64,000 bases of DNA from NCBI GenBank assembly GCA_958295665.1, contig OY282559.1, positions 132,287,241 to 132,351,240 of the forward strand. The letters are read 5' to 3'. The number at the start of each line of letters is the position of its first letter. The first letter of the stretch is position 1. This stretch comes from Tipula vernalis (Eukaryota > Arthropoda > Insecta > Diptera > Tipulidae). Shown one piece after another: positions 10,641-23,270 of this stretch. The notes beneath the pieces were generated by a model that was not told the DNA's origin, did not search any database, and was given only the letters and a program-made list of their open reading frames with translations. Both the position numbers and the translations under genes were made by a program.

Positions 10641-13600
10641 CCATCTACGTTTAGCATGGAACTACTACAAACGGCGTTAGTAAAAGTTCGAGGAGCAAAT
10701 AATGTTCTATATTCTTGCAGGGCTCTATTAGACTCTGGAAGTCTCGTATCGTTTATAACCGAATCGTGCGCTCAGAAGTTGGGATTACCTCGAAAGAATT
10801 GCAGAACCATAGTGGAAGGTTTATCATCAACCAGGGTGGGAATCTCCAGAGGAAGGGTTAACATGGAAGTGTTTTCTCGCTCCCGACCAGAGACTTCGTT
10901 TAATATCGAAGCTCTCGTTCTGTCATCAATCACGTCAAATCAACCATCGATAAATCTCACTAATCACCATTAGGAAGAATTCAAAACCCTACCACTTGCA
11001 GACCCGATGTTCCATGAGTCTGGCAATATAGACATCTTAATTGGATGTGACCATTATTTATCATTAATTTTACCAGGTCAAATTAGAAGTGTCAAAAACA
11101 ACCTTACTGTACAAGAAACCATTCTTGGATGGGTAATTTCAGGAACATTGAGTGCCAGAGAACAGTCAAAGGTTACAACTCTGTGCACATCAATCAATAT
11201 CGACAAGGCACTCACTAAATTCTGGGAAATTGAAGACATCCAAACACCCACACCACATACCCAGCATGAAATTTACGTTGAGAATGATTTTGTCAAAAGT
11301 TACCAAAGGAACTCTGATGGTCGATATGTCGTTGCCCTACCGTTTGACCCTGAAGCTGCGACGCTTGGAGAATCCAAGTCACAAGCCATGAGAAGACTCC
11401 AAGCCGTAGAACGCAGACTAGCAAGAAATTCACAACTAAAAAAGGAATATGTAGACTTTATGAGAGAATACCAACATTTGGGGCACATGGAACTTATACC
11501 AAATTCCGAAATAGACATTCCATGGAACCAGTCCTATAACCTACCACATCGTTCACTCTATAAGGAAACAAGCACCACAACCAAGTTGCGTGTCGTTTTT
11601 GATGCCTCGGCAAAAACCAATTCAGGCATATCGCTCAACGACAATCTACTCGTCGGGCCAACAATACAACAAACCTTACAACAAATTTTATTACGATTTC
11701 GTTTCCACCGATACGTGATGACAGCCGATCTGGAGAAAATGTTCAGGCAAATTTTAATTACCAAACCACATGCCGAATTCCAAAGAATTTTATGAAGAGA
11801 GGAACCAACGGAGTCCATACGAGAGTTTCGTTTACTTACCGTCACGTATGGAACTGCATCGGCACCTTTTTTGTCTACCCGTGTACTAAAACAAACTGCC
11901 AATGACAACCAAAAACATTTCCAATATCATCAACCATTATTGGCAGAGATTTTTACGTCGACGACCTTATGACTGGTGCAGATACAAAGGAACAACTAAA
12001 CACACTCAAAACCGAGATATCACAAATAATGAAGGCATCAGGATTCAATCTTCGTAAGTGGCTATCCAATTGTCCACTTAACGATGAAATCTCAATCGAC
12101 AACAAAAAATTAATCGAAAGTGACAGAGAATCACAATACTCAAAGGTGCTAGGTATGTATTGGAACACAACCTCTGATTATTTTACTTACCGAGTTTCGC
12201 TAAACGAGACACCAACTCTAACCAAACGAGGCATGTTATCAGAGGCATCTAAACTTTTTGACCCTCAAGGTTGGTTAGCTCCAACAACAATATACGTCAA
12301 AATAATCTTCCAAAGAACATGGGCAAAATGTTTAGATTGGGATCACCCATTACCAAAGGACATCTCAGATGATTGGAGCAATTTCCGGAGTGAATTAAAA
12401 TTTATTGAATCCATTAACATACCAAGATGGCTCAAATTTACCAATAACCCAATAACATTACATGGATTTTCAGATGAGTCCCAGAATGCTTATGCTGCTG
12501 TCGTGTATGTTGCTTGCACCAATGAATTAGGTGAAATAGAAGTGACGATTGTTTCCGCAAAAACTAAGGTCGCACCCGTACAAAAACAGATCACCATACC
12601 AAAACTTGAACTACGTGCTGCAGTACTGCTCTCGAACTTAATGAAAACCATTCAAGAAATAGTTGATCGTGAAACAAATGTTTACATGTGGACCGATTCA
12701 TCAATTGTGCTATCATGGATAGAAACAATGCCCCGCTCACTAGACGTTTTTGTGGGGAATCGCATATCGCAAATCATTACCAACTATCCGAGGAATTATT
12801 GGCATCATATAACCACTAACTACAATCCAGCCGATTGTGCCTCAAGGGGTATACTACCATCAGACTTATTAAATCACAAACTCTGGTGGACAGGACCAGA
12901 ATGGCTCAAACAACCAGTAAGCGAATGGCCAGTCAAATTTCAACCAACAGAAACAGTCACCTGTAACCTAACATCATATCCATCACCGATCCAGTTAATT
13001 GTGTCAAAATTTTCAAACTACAATAGAATTATTCGTGTGTTAGCATATTGTAACCGATATGTTAAAAATTGCAAGTTAAAGGCTAAAGAAAGACAAACAA
13101 CATTTTTTAATTGTACCGAATTAAATGCATCTAAAGAACTTTTAATAAAATATGTCCAAGAAAACCCTTTCCATACAGAAATAAAAGCACTAAGAAGCAA
13201 TGTTCAATTACCTAAAACACATAATTTAATTAACCTTAATCCCTTCGTTGATAAGAATGGTATACTTAGAGTATGCGGGTTCATAGCACGAGCAACCATA
13301 GCATTTGATGTGAAGCATCTAATACTACTGTCAACCAATGATGTCGTCACTGAAGCACTGGTTCGCACAACTCACGAGGCATTACTTTGTGGAAATCATT
13401 CACTATTGTTCACGACTCTGAAGCAACATTATTGGATTATCAATTGCAAGATAGTAATTCGACGCATTATTAAAAGGTGTATGAAATGCTTCAGATACAC
13501 GTCCAAGAATATCCAACCGATTATGGCCAACTTACCACCCAGCCGAATTACATTGGTCAGGCCTTTCTTTTCGACAGGGGTCGACTACGCTGGACCTATC

Positions 13601-14464
13601 TACGTTAGACCATCGAAACGCAGAGGACTAAAACTGGATAAGTCCTATATTGCTGTGTTTGTTTGCCTAAGCACCAAGGCAATTCACCTAGAATTGGCTG
13701 GCGATTTATCCACTGATACTTTTATCGCAGCCTTTCGTCGTTTTATTTCGCGTCGTGGTCTATGCCGTGAAATTATCAGCGACAATGGATCAAATTTCAT
13801 TGGGGCCAAAACCAACCTCAATGAACTCTTCAATATTGTTAAAAATACTAAGATTTCGAATTTTCTTTCTCAGAATCAAATTATTTGGAAATTCAATCCA
13901 CCAACTGGCTCTCACTTTGGTGGGATATATGAAGCAGCCGTGAAATCCACAAAATACCATTTGAGAAGAACATTGACGGGAGCTTTACTCACCTACGAAG
14001 AGATGACCACTCTCTTGACACAGATTGAGGCTATCCTTAATTCACGACCGCTTTGTGTCAATACAGATGACGTCCTGAATCCCCTAACACCTGCACACTT
14101 TTTAATTGGACATCCGTACACGTACCTGCCTGATCCAGATACCAGCCACATCGAACTGAATCACCTATCCAGATGGCAATATCTACAGAGACTACGTCAA
14201 GAATTCTGGAAAAAATGGCATCTAACTTACCTCACATCGCTACAAAAGCGGACAAAGTGGCAAACAAATTCATCAGTAATAAAAATCAAGGATATTGTCA
14301 TATTACGTGATGATAACTCACCGCCAAATAAATGGAATATTGGACGAGTCATTGCAGTTCACCCCGGAGAAGACAACACTGTACGAGTAGTTACCGTCAA
14401 GACATCTTCCGGAATATTGAGACGACCTGTTGTCAAACTATCATTATTACCAATAGACGAATAA
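10641..14464 (+). pseudogene. BEL-2 pol: protease, RT, RNase H, integrase
   Basis: Domain order: protease with DSG at 10731-10739; RT with LRVVFDAS, ADLEKMFRQI and an intact YVDD at 11954-11965; RNase H with GFSDESQNAYAAVVY, KLELRAAV and MWTDSS; integrase with an N-terminal HHCC-type zinc region (CMKCF), then DDE residues in VDYAGP, SDNGSNF and GIYEAAVK; and a DUF5641-type tail ending LSLLPIDE. Breaks: TAG at 10971-10973, TGA at 11793-11795 (at a position where sister copies have Trp), and a frame change between about 11905 and 11940. From 11941 the frame is open to the TAA at 14462-14464, so RNase H and integrase are intact. The stop lies 11 bp before the 3' LTR. Confidence 0.92.
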
Positions 14465-14475
14465 TTCTGGGAGAA
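14465..14475 (+). promoter_or_regulatory. BEL-2 polypurine tract
   Basis: TTCTGGGAGAA, directly before the 3' LTR start at 14476. The GGGAGAA core is the expected plus-strand primer position. Confidence 0.75.
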
Positions 14476-14560
14476 TGTCTATTTTCATCAACCAATTTTA
14501 AAAATGATGTTATTAGTCTGTACTAATTAAAATTACCCCTAAATCACTGCTATGTTAATT
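14476..14560 (+). repeat. BEL-2 3' LTR, first part
   Basis: Matches the first ~85 bp of the 5' LTR up to TGCTATGTTAATT, where the R1-like element is inserted. Confidence 0.92.
14546..14560. repeat. Target-site duplication of the R1-like insertion, left
   Basis: ACTGCTATGTTAATT, repeated exactly at 16362-16376. The uninterrupted 5' LTR has this sequence once (ending near 8433). Confidence 0.93.
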
Positions 14561-14579
14561 TTTTTTTTTTTTTTTTTTT

Positions 14580-14788
14580 CTTCTGTAGGTGCAAAAAAAT
14601 CTTCAAAAGACTTTCGTCGAACGGCGATGGACGCCGCCCGACAGTGTGAGATTTGACAGCTGCTCCTGTCACCTACTCACTAAAAAATCACCTACAGCCC
14701 ACGGGAAAACCGGACCGGAACCACTTTCGTATTACTTCAGTCTGTCCCGTGCTGCCAGCCCTGTCAGGGCCCCTCGATTACTTCTCGC
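14580..14788 (-). other. 3' UTR of the R1-like element
   Basis: About 209 bp between the ORF stop and the poly(A), with no open frame continuing the ORF. Confidence 0.75.
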
Positions 14789-16361
14789 CTAGGAATCCAC
14801 TAAGCACCTCTCTTCCCTCTTTCTCCGTAGCGTAGATTCAACGTAGAGTGCTATTGCATCCCACGCCTCCTCCGACCGTAGCATCACCTCTACGATGGTG
14901 TCAGGTGTAACCACCCCCACCACTGAGGTGAGCCGGTTTCTTTCTTCATTGAATTGAGCGCACCCAAAGAAAGTATGACAAGCGTCATCACTTTCTTCAG
15001 GGCAGTACCGGCAAAAAGGGGTCCTCAGCTTTCCCATTCGGTACAAGTAGGCTCCAAAGTAACCATGCCCCGTCAGGAACTGGCAAACAAAGAAGTTAAC
15101 TTCCCCGTGCCTCCGATTGATCCAGGTACTAAGTACCTTTACCAACCTGGCCGTCCATCGACCGCTACTCTCCTCGTCCCATCGTTGCTGCCATGCTACG
15201 AGCGTGACACTGCGAGCTCTCATCGCAGAATCACTCCTTCCAAATTCGGCACTCAACCGGTATATCTCTCGACGCTCGAGCGCCATCAGGTCTATCGGGA
15301 TGACTCCAGCGACAACCAAGGCCGCAGCTCCGGACACCGTGCGATAAGCGCATGTGATTCTTAGTGCCCCGCGTCTCTGTATTGACAACATTCTCGTGCG
15401 GTACTTCCTTACTTCCATTGCACCAGCCCAGATCTCAGCTCCATACAGCAGGACCGACTGCACTGTTGACATCAGGAGTCTTCGCTTGCTAGAGCGAGGG
15501 CCGCCCACATTCGCCATCAGTCTTCCGAGTGACACTGTTACAACTGATGTCCGGTCACAAACCCTGCGAATATGCTCCCAGTAGGTTAGTCGACTGTCTA
15601 AAACAACCCCCAGATATTTCGTCGCACCTTTTGTAATCACCTCTTCTCTTCCAATCTGCATAGGGATAACTGTTGGAATCCTCCGTTTTGTGAGCATTAC
15701 GATCTCAGTTTTTGAGATTGCCAACTGTAGACCGTGCTCATCCATCCAAACGTTGACTCTTCTCATCACCTGATTCAGCCTGTATTGAGCTAAAGCTGTG
15801 CTTCTGGATGTTATTATAACAGCAACATCATCTGCATATCCAACCAGGAATACTTCGTCCGGCATCTCAAGTCGCAACAGGCCATCATACATAGCATTCC
15901 ACAGATCGGGACCAAGAATTGACCCCTGGGCTAATCCAGCAGTGATTTCCTTCATCTTTTTGCCGTCTTTCGTCTCGTATACAAGTCTTCTATTCCTCAA
16001 GTAGTCTCGAACTATTTGTAGAAGATAGTTCGGGACAGCGAAAGATCGTTGCAAAGCATCAATCATATCTTCCCATCTGGCCGAGTTGAAAGCGTTTCGC
16101 ACATCCAGAGTCACTAGAAACACCAAAGGCCTCGCTGCGTGGCAAGCAGTTTCAGCTCTTTCAACTGCGCTAATTACCTTCTTTATTGCATCTACAGTTG
16201 ACCGCCCCTTCCGAAAGCCATATTGTCTTGGAGACAAATCACCAGCAATAGATATGGCATCTTCCAGCCTAGGCTTTAATAGTTTTTCCAGCAGCTTCCC
16301 CATTGTTTCCAACATACAGAGAGGTCTGTATGATGACGGGGAGTCGGGATCGCCACCTTTT
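14789..16361 (-). pseudogene. R1-like ORF2 C-terminal part: reverse transcriptase
   Basis: The frame is open from the truncation point at 16361 to the stop at 14789-14791, about 523 codons with no internal break. It starts mid-RT (DPDSPSSYRPLCMLETMGK). Landmarks are YGFRKGRSTVDAI, LVFLVTLDVRNAFNSARW (catalytic Asp of motif A), GLAQGSILGPDLWN, and YADD at 15827-15838, then KYLGVVLD. The C-terminus has a CCHC zinc region (CRYCPEESDDACHTFFGC). These match the R1 clade by recalled family features. No endonuclease is present because of the 5' truncation. The ATG at 16315 is internal and not a true start. Confidence 0.9.
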
Positions 16362-16376
16362 ACTGCTATGTTAATT

Positions 16377-16862
16377 ACACTTATTAAGATTCAAACCAAT
16401 TAATTTAGTATTGTTTATGTTTTTGTTTATTAAGATTCGAACCGAATCACTTAATATTGTATGACAATTTTATTGTTAAAAATTTTATTGTGAATTTGTC
16501 GTAATGGTAAATTTAATTTCTTACCTCAATTATACCATAATTAACAAACGCATCACCATAATATATTACCAATTAGATGTCGCGTCGGTTTATATGACTC
16601 GACATAAATAAAATTAATATAAATTGGGAAATAAAAATGTATTTGGTCAGTTCTTTTCCAACCAAGCAACAAAATATTGTATTGTGAAATTTATTTATTG
16701 TGATAAAATTTTCAAAACAAGAATAATAAAAACATAAAAAATAAAAGAAAAAAATTAATTAAACTTCAATCGTTTATTTTTATTTTTTGAGTGCAAAAAT
16801 TTTATTAAAGTTTTTTACGAGAAAGTTTTGCTGCATTTGGATTATTCATCGGAATCACAACA
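16377..16862 (+). repeat. BEL-2 3' LTR, second part
   Basis: Resumes with ACACTTATTAAGATTC after the duplicated target and ends ATCACAACA. Compared with the 5' LTR it has a 10-base addition near 16406 (TTTAGTATTG region), one extra A near 16750, and a few point changes. Confidence 0.92.
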
Positions 16863-17260
16863 TTATCAAATTTTAGTCTATTGAACTGACCAATCTATCT
16901 ATCACTAAAATTGACTTCAAAGAACTCATCAAGCTACCAAGTTGCAATCTAATGACTTTGAATCAATGAATATCGAGCTCCTGTCTAACAAATTCCAGTA
17001 GAACTCAACGAGTCGAATCCATTGAGCTCAACGAGTTTCAATTTTTTGAATTTCAATCTATCGAACTCTGCAATCTATTATGCTTCAATCTATCGAAATA
17101 ACAAATTCACATGTTTCGAATCTACTGAACACACCAAACAACCCTGTTTCATTCTATTGAACGTCATTTTTTTAAATTCCTGTCTAATAAAATTCTAATC
17201 CATCAAATTTCAATCTTTTGAATTCTTGCCCGCAGAAATTAAAATTAGGGAACGGGCATT
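16863..17260. repeat. BEL-2 right TSD and continuation of the degenerate TCGAATTTCAATC repeat
   Basis: TTATC at 16863-16867 is the right TSD. Then follow units such as TTTTGAATTTCAATCTATCG (17050-17085) and CAATCTATCGAAATAAC, the same family as 7850-8342. Confidence 0.65.
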
Positions 17261-20200
17261 CCATAATAACGATGAAGAAATTTATAATTTTAATATCATT
17301 TACCAAATTTGCTCAATTTAATTAATTTTGACTAAATTCATTTAATTTATTATGTTACTTAATTTATTTAATTTAGTACCTTTACGTTACTTAATTAATT
17401 GTTTATTTAATTCAAATAATTTAAAATTGTTTATTTAATTTCTATTTATGTAATTGTTAATTTTCGATATATTGAATCTATTTACTTTAATTATTTTCTT
17501 AAATATTTTTAAAATTGTAAGATAGTTAAATACAGCTTCGGTCCGATAAGCCTATAATTATCAAAAAAAAAAAAAAAACACAGCTCTCATCGGACCAGGG
17601 CGCCTGGACTAATAGTACTACAATTAACAGTCTAAATATAAAACGAATGTGCCGTGCTGTATTAGCGAATTATACTAAGATTCTTTTACAACTGTTTCTT
17701 TCTCACATTCACACAGCTTCGTTCCCGTGTAAGCTAATTTACCAAATACCAATCCTCCATTGCTGTGTAAGCTATTTTATTAATTACCCAAATTTTTTTA
17801 ATTTAATTTGAATTAAATACCAAAATTGGTAGTTTTTTATATAAATTATCTAATAAAAATTAAATTTTCTATTAAATCGGTGGGGATTAGCAGGGGAATT
17901 AAACGCAAATTGGCACAATATTTAAAAATGTCAAATTATTGGCCCAGAATTTTTGGGAATTATCAAATAGGGATTTTCAATACAAATTCAATTTTCTATT
18001 AAATCTGTTGTAATAACCAGGCGATTTTTAAACCCAACCTGAGCAATCGAAACACATTACGAAAGTTTACATTTTTGGGTTTTTTATTATTAAATTTAAA
18101 TAAATTCCAAATAAATATTTTGTTTATTTATAATTTAAGTTACCTTATTTAATTAAGCTGTATTGAGTTCAACTAATTTATTTGCTTTATTTAATCTATT
18201 TCATTTAATTCAAGTATTTAATATAGTTATTTTATTTCACGTAATTAATCATTTATTAAATTAATTAACTTCAAGATATTAACTGTTTTAATTAAGATGA
18301 TTTATCTAATTTAAAGTAACTTACTTAATTTAATAAACTTATTAAGACGAGAGAGATGACGACAGTATATTCCGTTATTTCCCCTTGATAATGACGGCTC
18401 CGCCGAAAATTAGGTTTTTTTTACTAATAAATAAATATGAGCTTTTAGACAATTTACATAACATCCAAATTATTTGATTTATTTATATTTAATTCACTTA
18501 ATGTATTTTATATAATTTATTTAATTTGTTTAATTTAACATACTTAAATAATAATTTAAAATTATTAAATAATCATTTTGTTCATTATTTTAAATTTAAA
18601 TTAATTTATTAATTAATTTGATTTACCTTATGTTTACTAAACTCAATATTCATTATTTAATTTATTTAAGTGATTAACTTGTTTATTTAAGCTAATTTTT
18701 TACATAATTAATTATTTATTTGATTCATTTATCTTAATACGTTTCATTATTTTAATTTATTTAATTCAGCTTAATTTATTTATTTCGCGTAATTTACAAT
18801 ATAATTTTATTGTATGTAATTAAATCATAAAACTCACAATCATTTACATAGAATTAATACAAATACAAATTATTTGTATATATTGTATGGAAATCCATTT
18901 AATTTAATTTATTTAATTGAGTTAATTAATTTTTTTTTTAATTTATTGACTTTATTTAATTTACTTATGTTTTTTAATTTATTTAATTCATTAATCAATA
19001 ACAATTTATTTAGTATTATTCATTTAGAAAATTTAATAAAAAACGCGACATGTTGTTAGTATATTTGATTATTTTCTAAGGTACAATTTTATTTACTTAA
19101 ATTGTTCCCTTGATCCGTCAACAATCCGTTTTTTTTTTTAAATTAAAAAGACTTAAGAAATAGTGATGAAGTCCAAATAAACATTTTGATCATTCAACAT
19201 TAAATATAACTTTAAATAAATTTTATTCAATTAACCTAATTTATTAATTGACTTGATTTATTTGCTTTACATAATTTATTTTTGTTCATTTGATCCTAAT
19301 TTAATTGTTTTGATTTAATAATTAAGTTAATTTACAATATTATTTTGTTATCTGATTTACTTAATTTTAAATAATTTATCTCATCCATTTATTAATTCAC
19401 TTGACTTAACAAATTAAATTAATTTATTTAATTTAATTTATTTATATTAAAAAGTTAATTATAATTAATTTAATAATATAAAAAAAAAACGCCAGGGCGA
19501 CGCGACGGTACATTACAGGATACAATTTTATTTATTTATTATTCGTTTGATAATGATGGCAAGGTTATATTAAAATTCGGAAACCTTAATGGTTCATTCC
19601 GTTAGTTTCGAATGTACAATTTCATTTAAGCAAAAATTAACATTGTCTCACTAATCATTTCATTTAACTTATTCAATTAATGTTTAATAAATTGAACACC
19701 TAATTTATTGATTTATTTAATTTAGTTGATTTATCGAATTTAGCTTATTTACTGAATTAATTCGTCGTTACTTGCAAGGATACAATTTTATTTATTTAAA
19801 TCATTTCCTTGAGGCAGCATGTATCGTGGGCAATACGAGATTTTTATTAAAAAATCAATATAATTTTTTTAACAATTTAACTTTTTAATATAACTTATTT
19901 AATTAATTTTTGGTTCATTTATTTAATTTATTAGCTTTATTTAATTAATTTAATTTAAAATAAATATTTTGTGTAAAAACCACTTACAAAATAATTTAAG
20001 TAAATTTATTTATTAATTTAATTTGACATATTTAATTAATTTTTGTTTAATTGCTTAATTTACAAATTTGCTTAGTTTATTCATTTTATTTTATTTATAT
20101 AATTAATTTAACTCACTTAATTTAAATTTTATTTTGTTGTATGATTTATTAATACTGTTTAAATTGTATATGAATTCATTTAATTTAATATAATTTATGT

Positions 20201-20870
20201 AATTCGGTTAGTTGTCTTTTTTAATTTATTGACTTAATTTAATTAACTTACCTTGTTTAATTTATTTAATTTTTTACAGATATTTAATTCATGTAATTTA
20301 TTTACAATACAGAATACATTAATTAGATAAATAGATTATTAAAAAAAACTATTAACCTTTAATAAAATACCAGCCATAATAATGGTTCATTTTGGTTATT
20401 TGCAAGTGTTCAATTCAGTTCATTTAAATTATTCCCTTAATAATGACGGCATATAATATCGATAATTCGGATTTTGTTTTTTTAATAAATTAATATTAGC
20501 TTTTAAAAAAATTTAGATAAAGTCCAAATAACCATTTTGCTCATTCGTTATTAAATTAAACTTATTTAAATGATTTTTATTTAATTCACTTGAGTTATTT
20601 ATTTAATTTAAAATAATCGATTTACTTATGATAAAAACAGTTTGCAAACTAGTTTAAATAAGTTAACTTTTTTTATTTAATTTAATCTATTTAATCAATT
20701 TGTATTTAACTCACTTCATTTCCAAATTTATTAAATTTATTTATTTTATTTTACTTATTTGATTTGTTCAGTTTTTTAATTTTAAAAATGTATGAATAAC
20801 TATTTATTTGATTTATATAATTTGTTTACCTTAATAGTTGTAACTATGTTAATTTATTTAGTTTTCGATT
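17261..20870. repeat. Very AT-rich DNA with a decayed long-period repeat
   Basis: Mostly TTTAATTTATTTAATT-type sequence. At intervals of a few hundred bases a recognisable block returns: TACAATTTTATTTATTTAAA, then a CCTTGATAATGACGGC-like stretch, then TTTTTTATTAATAAATTAAT and AGTCCAAATAATCATTTTGC-like stretches (blocks near 18361, 19081, 19518, 19778 and 20400). A fragment with CGGTCCGATAAG / CATCGGACCAGG lies at 17525-17605. No genes seen. Confidence 0.55.
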
Positions 20871-21276
20871 TATTTCAAAAACAAGCTGAAAGAGAGATGA
20901 CTTTTAGAAGAAAGGTTAGAATACTTAAGAGAAATATAGCTTTGTACGTTTTTCTAATATGGCATTGTTAGTGCAAAATATTCCAATACTGGATGTGTAT
21001 TGGTATAAATTTTAAATAATATATATACAAGATAATTTTATAACTGATTGCCTTTTTTAGAAAGAGGTTTGTGTAATGAAACTAAAATCTGCTATTTAGC
21101 TTTTGAATTATCTGACTATATAAGAAAATAACTTTCAATAATCGTATACAATTTATTCAAGGTTTTTGTTCGAATGAAAAAAATTATAAAGGCACCGGAC
21201 GAGATTATTTTCCTACCAACAAAAATCGTAATAGTTCGCTATGTCCTTATATCAAAAGTTACATGATCTTCTTATT
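20871..21276. other. AT-rich DNA, nothing recognised
   Basis: Less skewed than its neighbours but without a recognisable gene, repeat or RNA. Confidence 0.5.
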
Positions 21277-21760
21277 GGACCTGAAGTTGGTATGATTTGT
21301 TAAGAGGTTGGTAAAATAATAGATTAAAATTAAAGCTAATTGCCATAAGCCAGTGTGCAATGTGTATAAATTTGCGACTAGTAATGGGCAAGGAATGATC
21401 ACCTTGGTGACCCACTACCTTCGGATTTACTGCCTTAACAAATAAAACACTTACTCTTTCGACGACGACGTTTCGATATGCACTTATATTACAGATATGA
21501 ACCGTTAAATGATAATTTCCCCCAAATATTCCAAAATGGTAATTTAACGGTACAATATAAATCAGTCGTTGTATTAAAATTTTACATAATTTCTTTAATA
21601 AAAAATACCTCTTGTGTATAAAGACCTGAAGAAGACATCGAAACGTTGTCATCGAAAGTATTAGTGTTTTACTTTTGAAGGATGTAAACCAGAAGGTAGC
21701 AGTAAATATTATATCCAGCCGTTAGGAGAGTTTTGAGAGTTACTTTTAATGAAATGTTTC
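21277..21760. repeat. Tandem duplication, unit 1 (484 bp)
   Basis: Starts GGACCTGAAGTTGGTATG and ends GAAATGTTTC. Nearly identical to unit 2 except for 14 extra bases (near 21335) and a few point changes. It contains two inverted ~65-75 bp segments with a shared core: the forward copy at 21634-21699 (ATCGAAACGTTGTCATCGAA ... GTGTTTTACTT) and the reverse copy at 21414-21480 (complement ATCGAAACGTCGTCGTCGAA ... GTGTTTTATTT). Ends of this CGAAACGT / GTGTTTTA type resemble those of Penelope-like and other retroelement UTRs; that link is only a suggestion. Confidence 0.8.
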
Positions 21761-22230
21761 GGACATGAAGTTGGTATGATTTGTTAAGAGGTTGGTAAAA
21801 TAATAGATTAAAATTAAAGCCAGTGTGCAATGTGTATAAATTTGCGACTAGTAATGAGCAAGGAATGATCACTTTGGTGACCCACTACCTTCGGGTTTAC
21901 TGCCTTAACAAATAAAACACTTATTCTTTCGACGACGATGTTTCGATATGCACTTATATTACAGATATGAACCGTTAAATGATAATTTCCCCCAAATATT
22001 CCAAAACGGTAATTTAACGGTACAATATAAATCAGTCGTTGTATTAAAATTTTACATAATTTCTTTAATAAAAAATACCTCTTGTGTATAAAGACCTGAA
22101 GAAGACATCGAAACGTTGTCATCGAAAGTATTAGTGTTTTACTTTTGAAGGATGTAAACCAGAAGGTAGCAGTAAATATTATATCCAGCCGTTAGGAGAG
22201 TTTTGAGAGTTACTTTTAATGAAATGTTTC
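21761..22230. repeat. Tandem duplication, unit 2 (470 bp)
   Basis: Second copy of the same unit, 14 bp shorter. Both units stay open in one minus-strand frame for about 100 codons, but the peptide has no recognisable feature and the openness follows from the duplication. Confidence 0.8.
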
Positions 22231-23270
22231 CCTACAAAACATCGTCAGAATTGCGAAGTAAAAGGTAACCAATTATTAAATTAAAAGTCACTAATCACGA
22301 TTAGAGTTTTAGCCATTTCGATATTGTTTAATTAGCGAGATCCAAAAATCTAAAGCACTGCCAATCAGAAAGGTAGGACAGTTCTGGACGTAGCCGTCGA
22401 CCCTGTGACGGTTGATCAATTTGAGCCTATCGAATTTAACATGAATCTGCATGCACTGCACAAACGTGGCGGCAATACTATAATGGTATGAGAAAGGCCT
22501 AGTATTTGAGTTTTACGATTTCGAGAATATTTTATTAACTAATGAAACAACAGAAATGTTCACAAAATAAATTTTGTACAGCGAGACTATTTCCCAAAAT
22601 ACGGTATTTCTGCGATAGAAATCCTTATTGGGGGGGAGGGGGTACTACTAATTAGTAATGAAAGGTTGCTAAATTATTACAAACTTCGCAGTTCTAAATA
22701 TATTGTATCTATAAATGTGAATATGTGACGGTTTTAAGGAGTAGATATATAAATATTCGTTACAAATTGCGAATGTTAGCTCGGCGAAGAGGATGTGGGG
22801 GAGGGGGGTATTAATATGATTCAAATTCGTTGTAAACGAAATGTAAATTGTTATGTAGTATAGAAAAAATCTTTTACATATTACACCCTATTTTGTTTTG
22901 CTATCGATTTAATATGGATATGGGAGCTATTACTCAATTATTTCAATCAGGAGTCTCAGAATCGAAAATCTGTTCTAGGGGCAAAACAAAATTGTACTTT
23001 GCAAAGGACGATGATGTAAGCATAAAAACGATAAACAAACAATCAAATCTAGGATGATTAAAAACTAATTTTCATTTTACATCTGATGACAAACAACTAA
23101 ATTTATGTTAATGTTTTACCAATCAAAAAATTATCAAAATTCTTCCGCTATTTTGTTTAGTTTGGTATATTTCTTTTTTTTGCTTATTACATCGCAAATT
23201 GCGAGCGCAAACTCCTCAAAATTTATATTTGGGCTATTAATATATTTTTAAAAATAGCTGTTTTACAGTT
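22231..23270. other. Unannotated DNA with two G-rich runs
   Basis: No gene recognised. Two purine runs stand out against the AT background: G7-A-G5 at 22630-22642 and G5-A-G6 at 22797-22808. A 69-codon frame at 22848-23057 has no known motif. Confidence 0.5.

Larger units (their letters stand above)
14561..16361 (-). mobile_element. 5'-truncated R1-like non-LTR retrotransposon
   Basis: Inserted on the minus strand in the BEL-2 3' LTR. Its 3' poly(A) is seen as poly(T) at 14561-14579 and the TSD is 15 bp. Its 5' end is cut inside the RT domain at 16361. It is GC-richer than its surroundings. Since it lies inside BEL-2, it arrived later. Confidence 0.93.
8348..16862 (+). mobile_element. BEL-2: complete BEL/Pao retrotransposon with a nested insertion
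   Basis: Full structure on the plus strand: 5' LTR 8348-8907, PBS 8913-8930, leader, gag-pol 9363-14464, polypurine tract just before 14476, and a 3' LTR interrupted by an R1-like element at 14561-16361. The LTRs differ by about 8 substitutions and two indels over ~560 bp, so the insertion is fairly recent. Without the nested element and its duplicated target, BEL-2 is about 6.7 kb. Its frame has three in-frame stops and one frameshift, so it is not autonomous as it stands. Confidence 0.95.

Noticed and set aside
21625..21645. Hammerhead-ribozyme-like core CTGAAGA ... GAAAC in the tandem duplication
   Set aside because: The bases between the two core boxes (AGACATC) cannot form a convincing stem II, so the ribozyme is not supported.
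21272..22122. Two matching minus-strand ORFs of 126 and 102 codons as a duplicated gene
   Set aside because: The match reflects the DNA duplication. The frame overlaps the inverted CGAAACGT arms and shows no protein feature.
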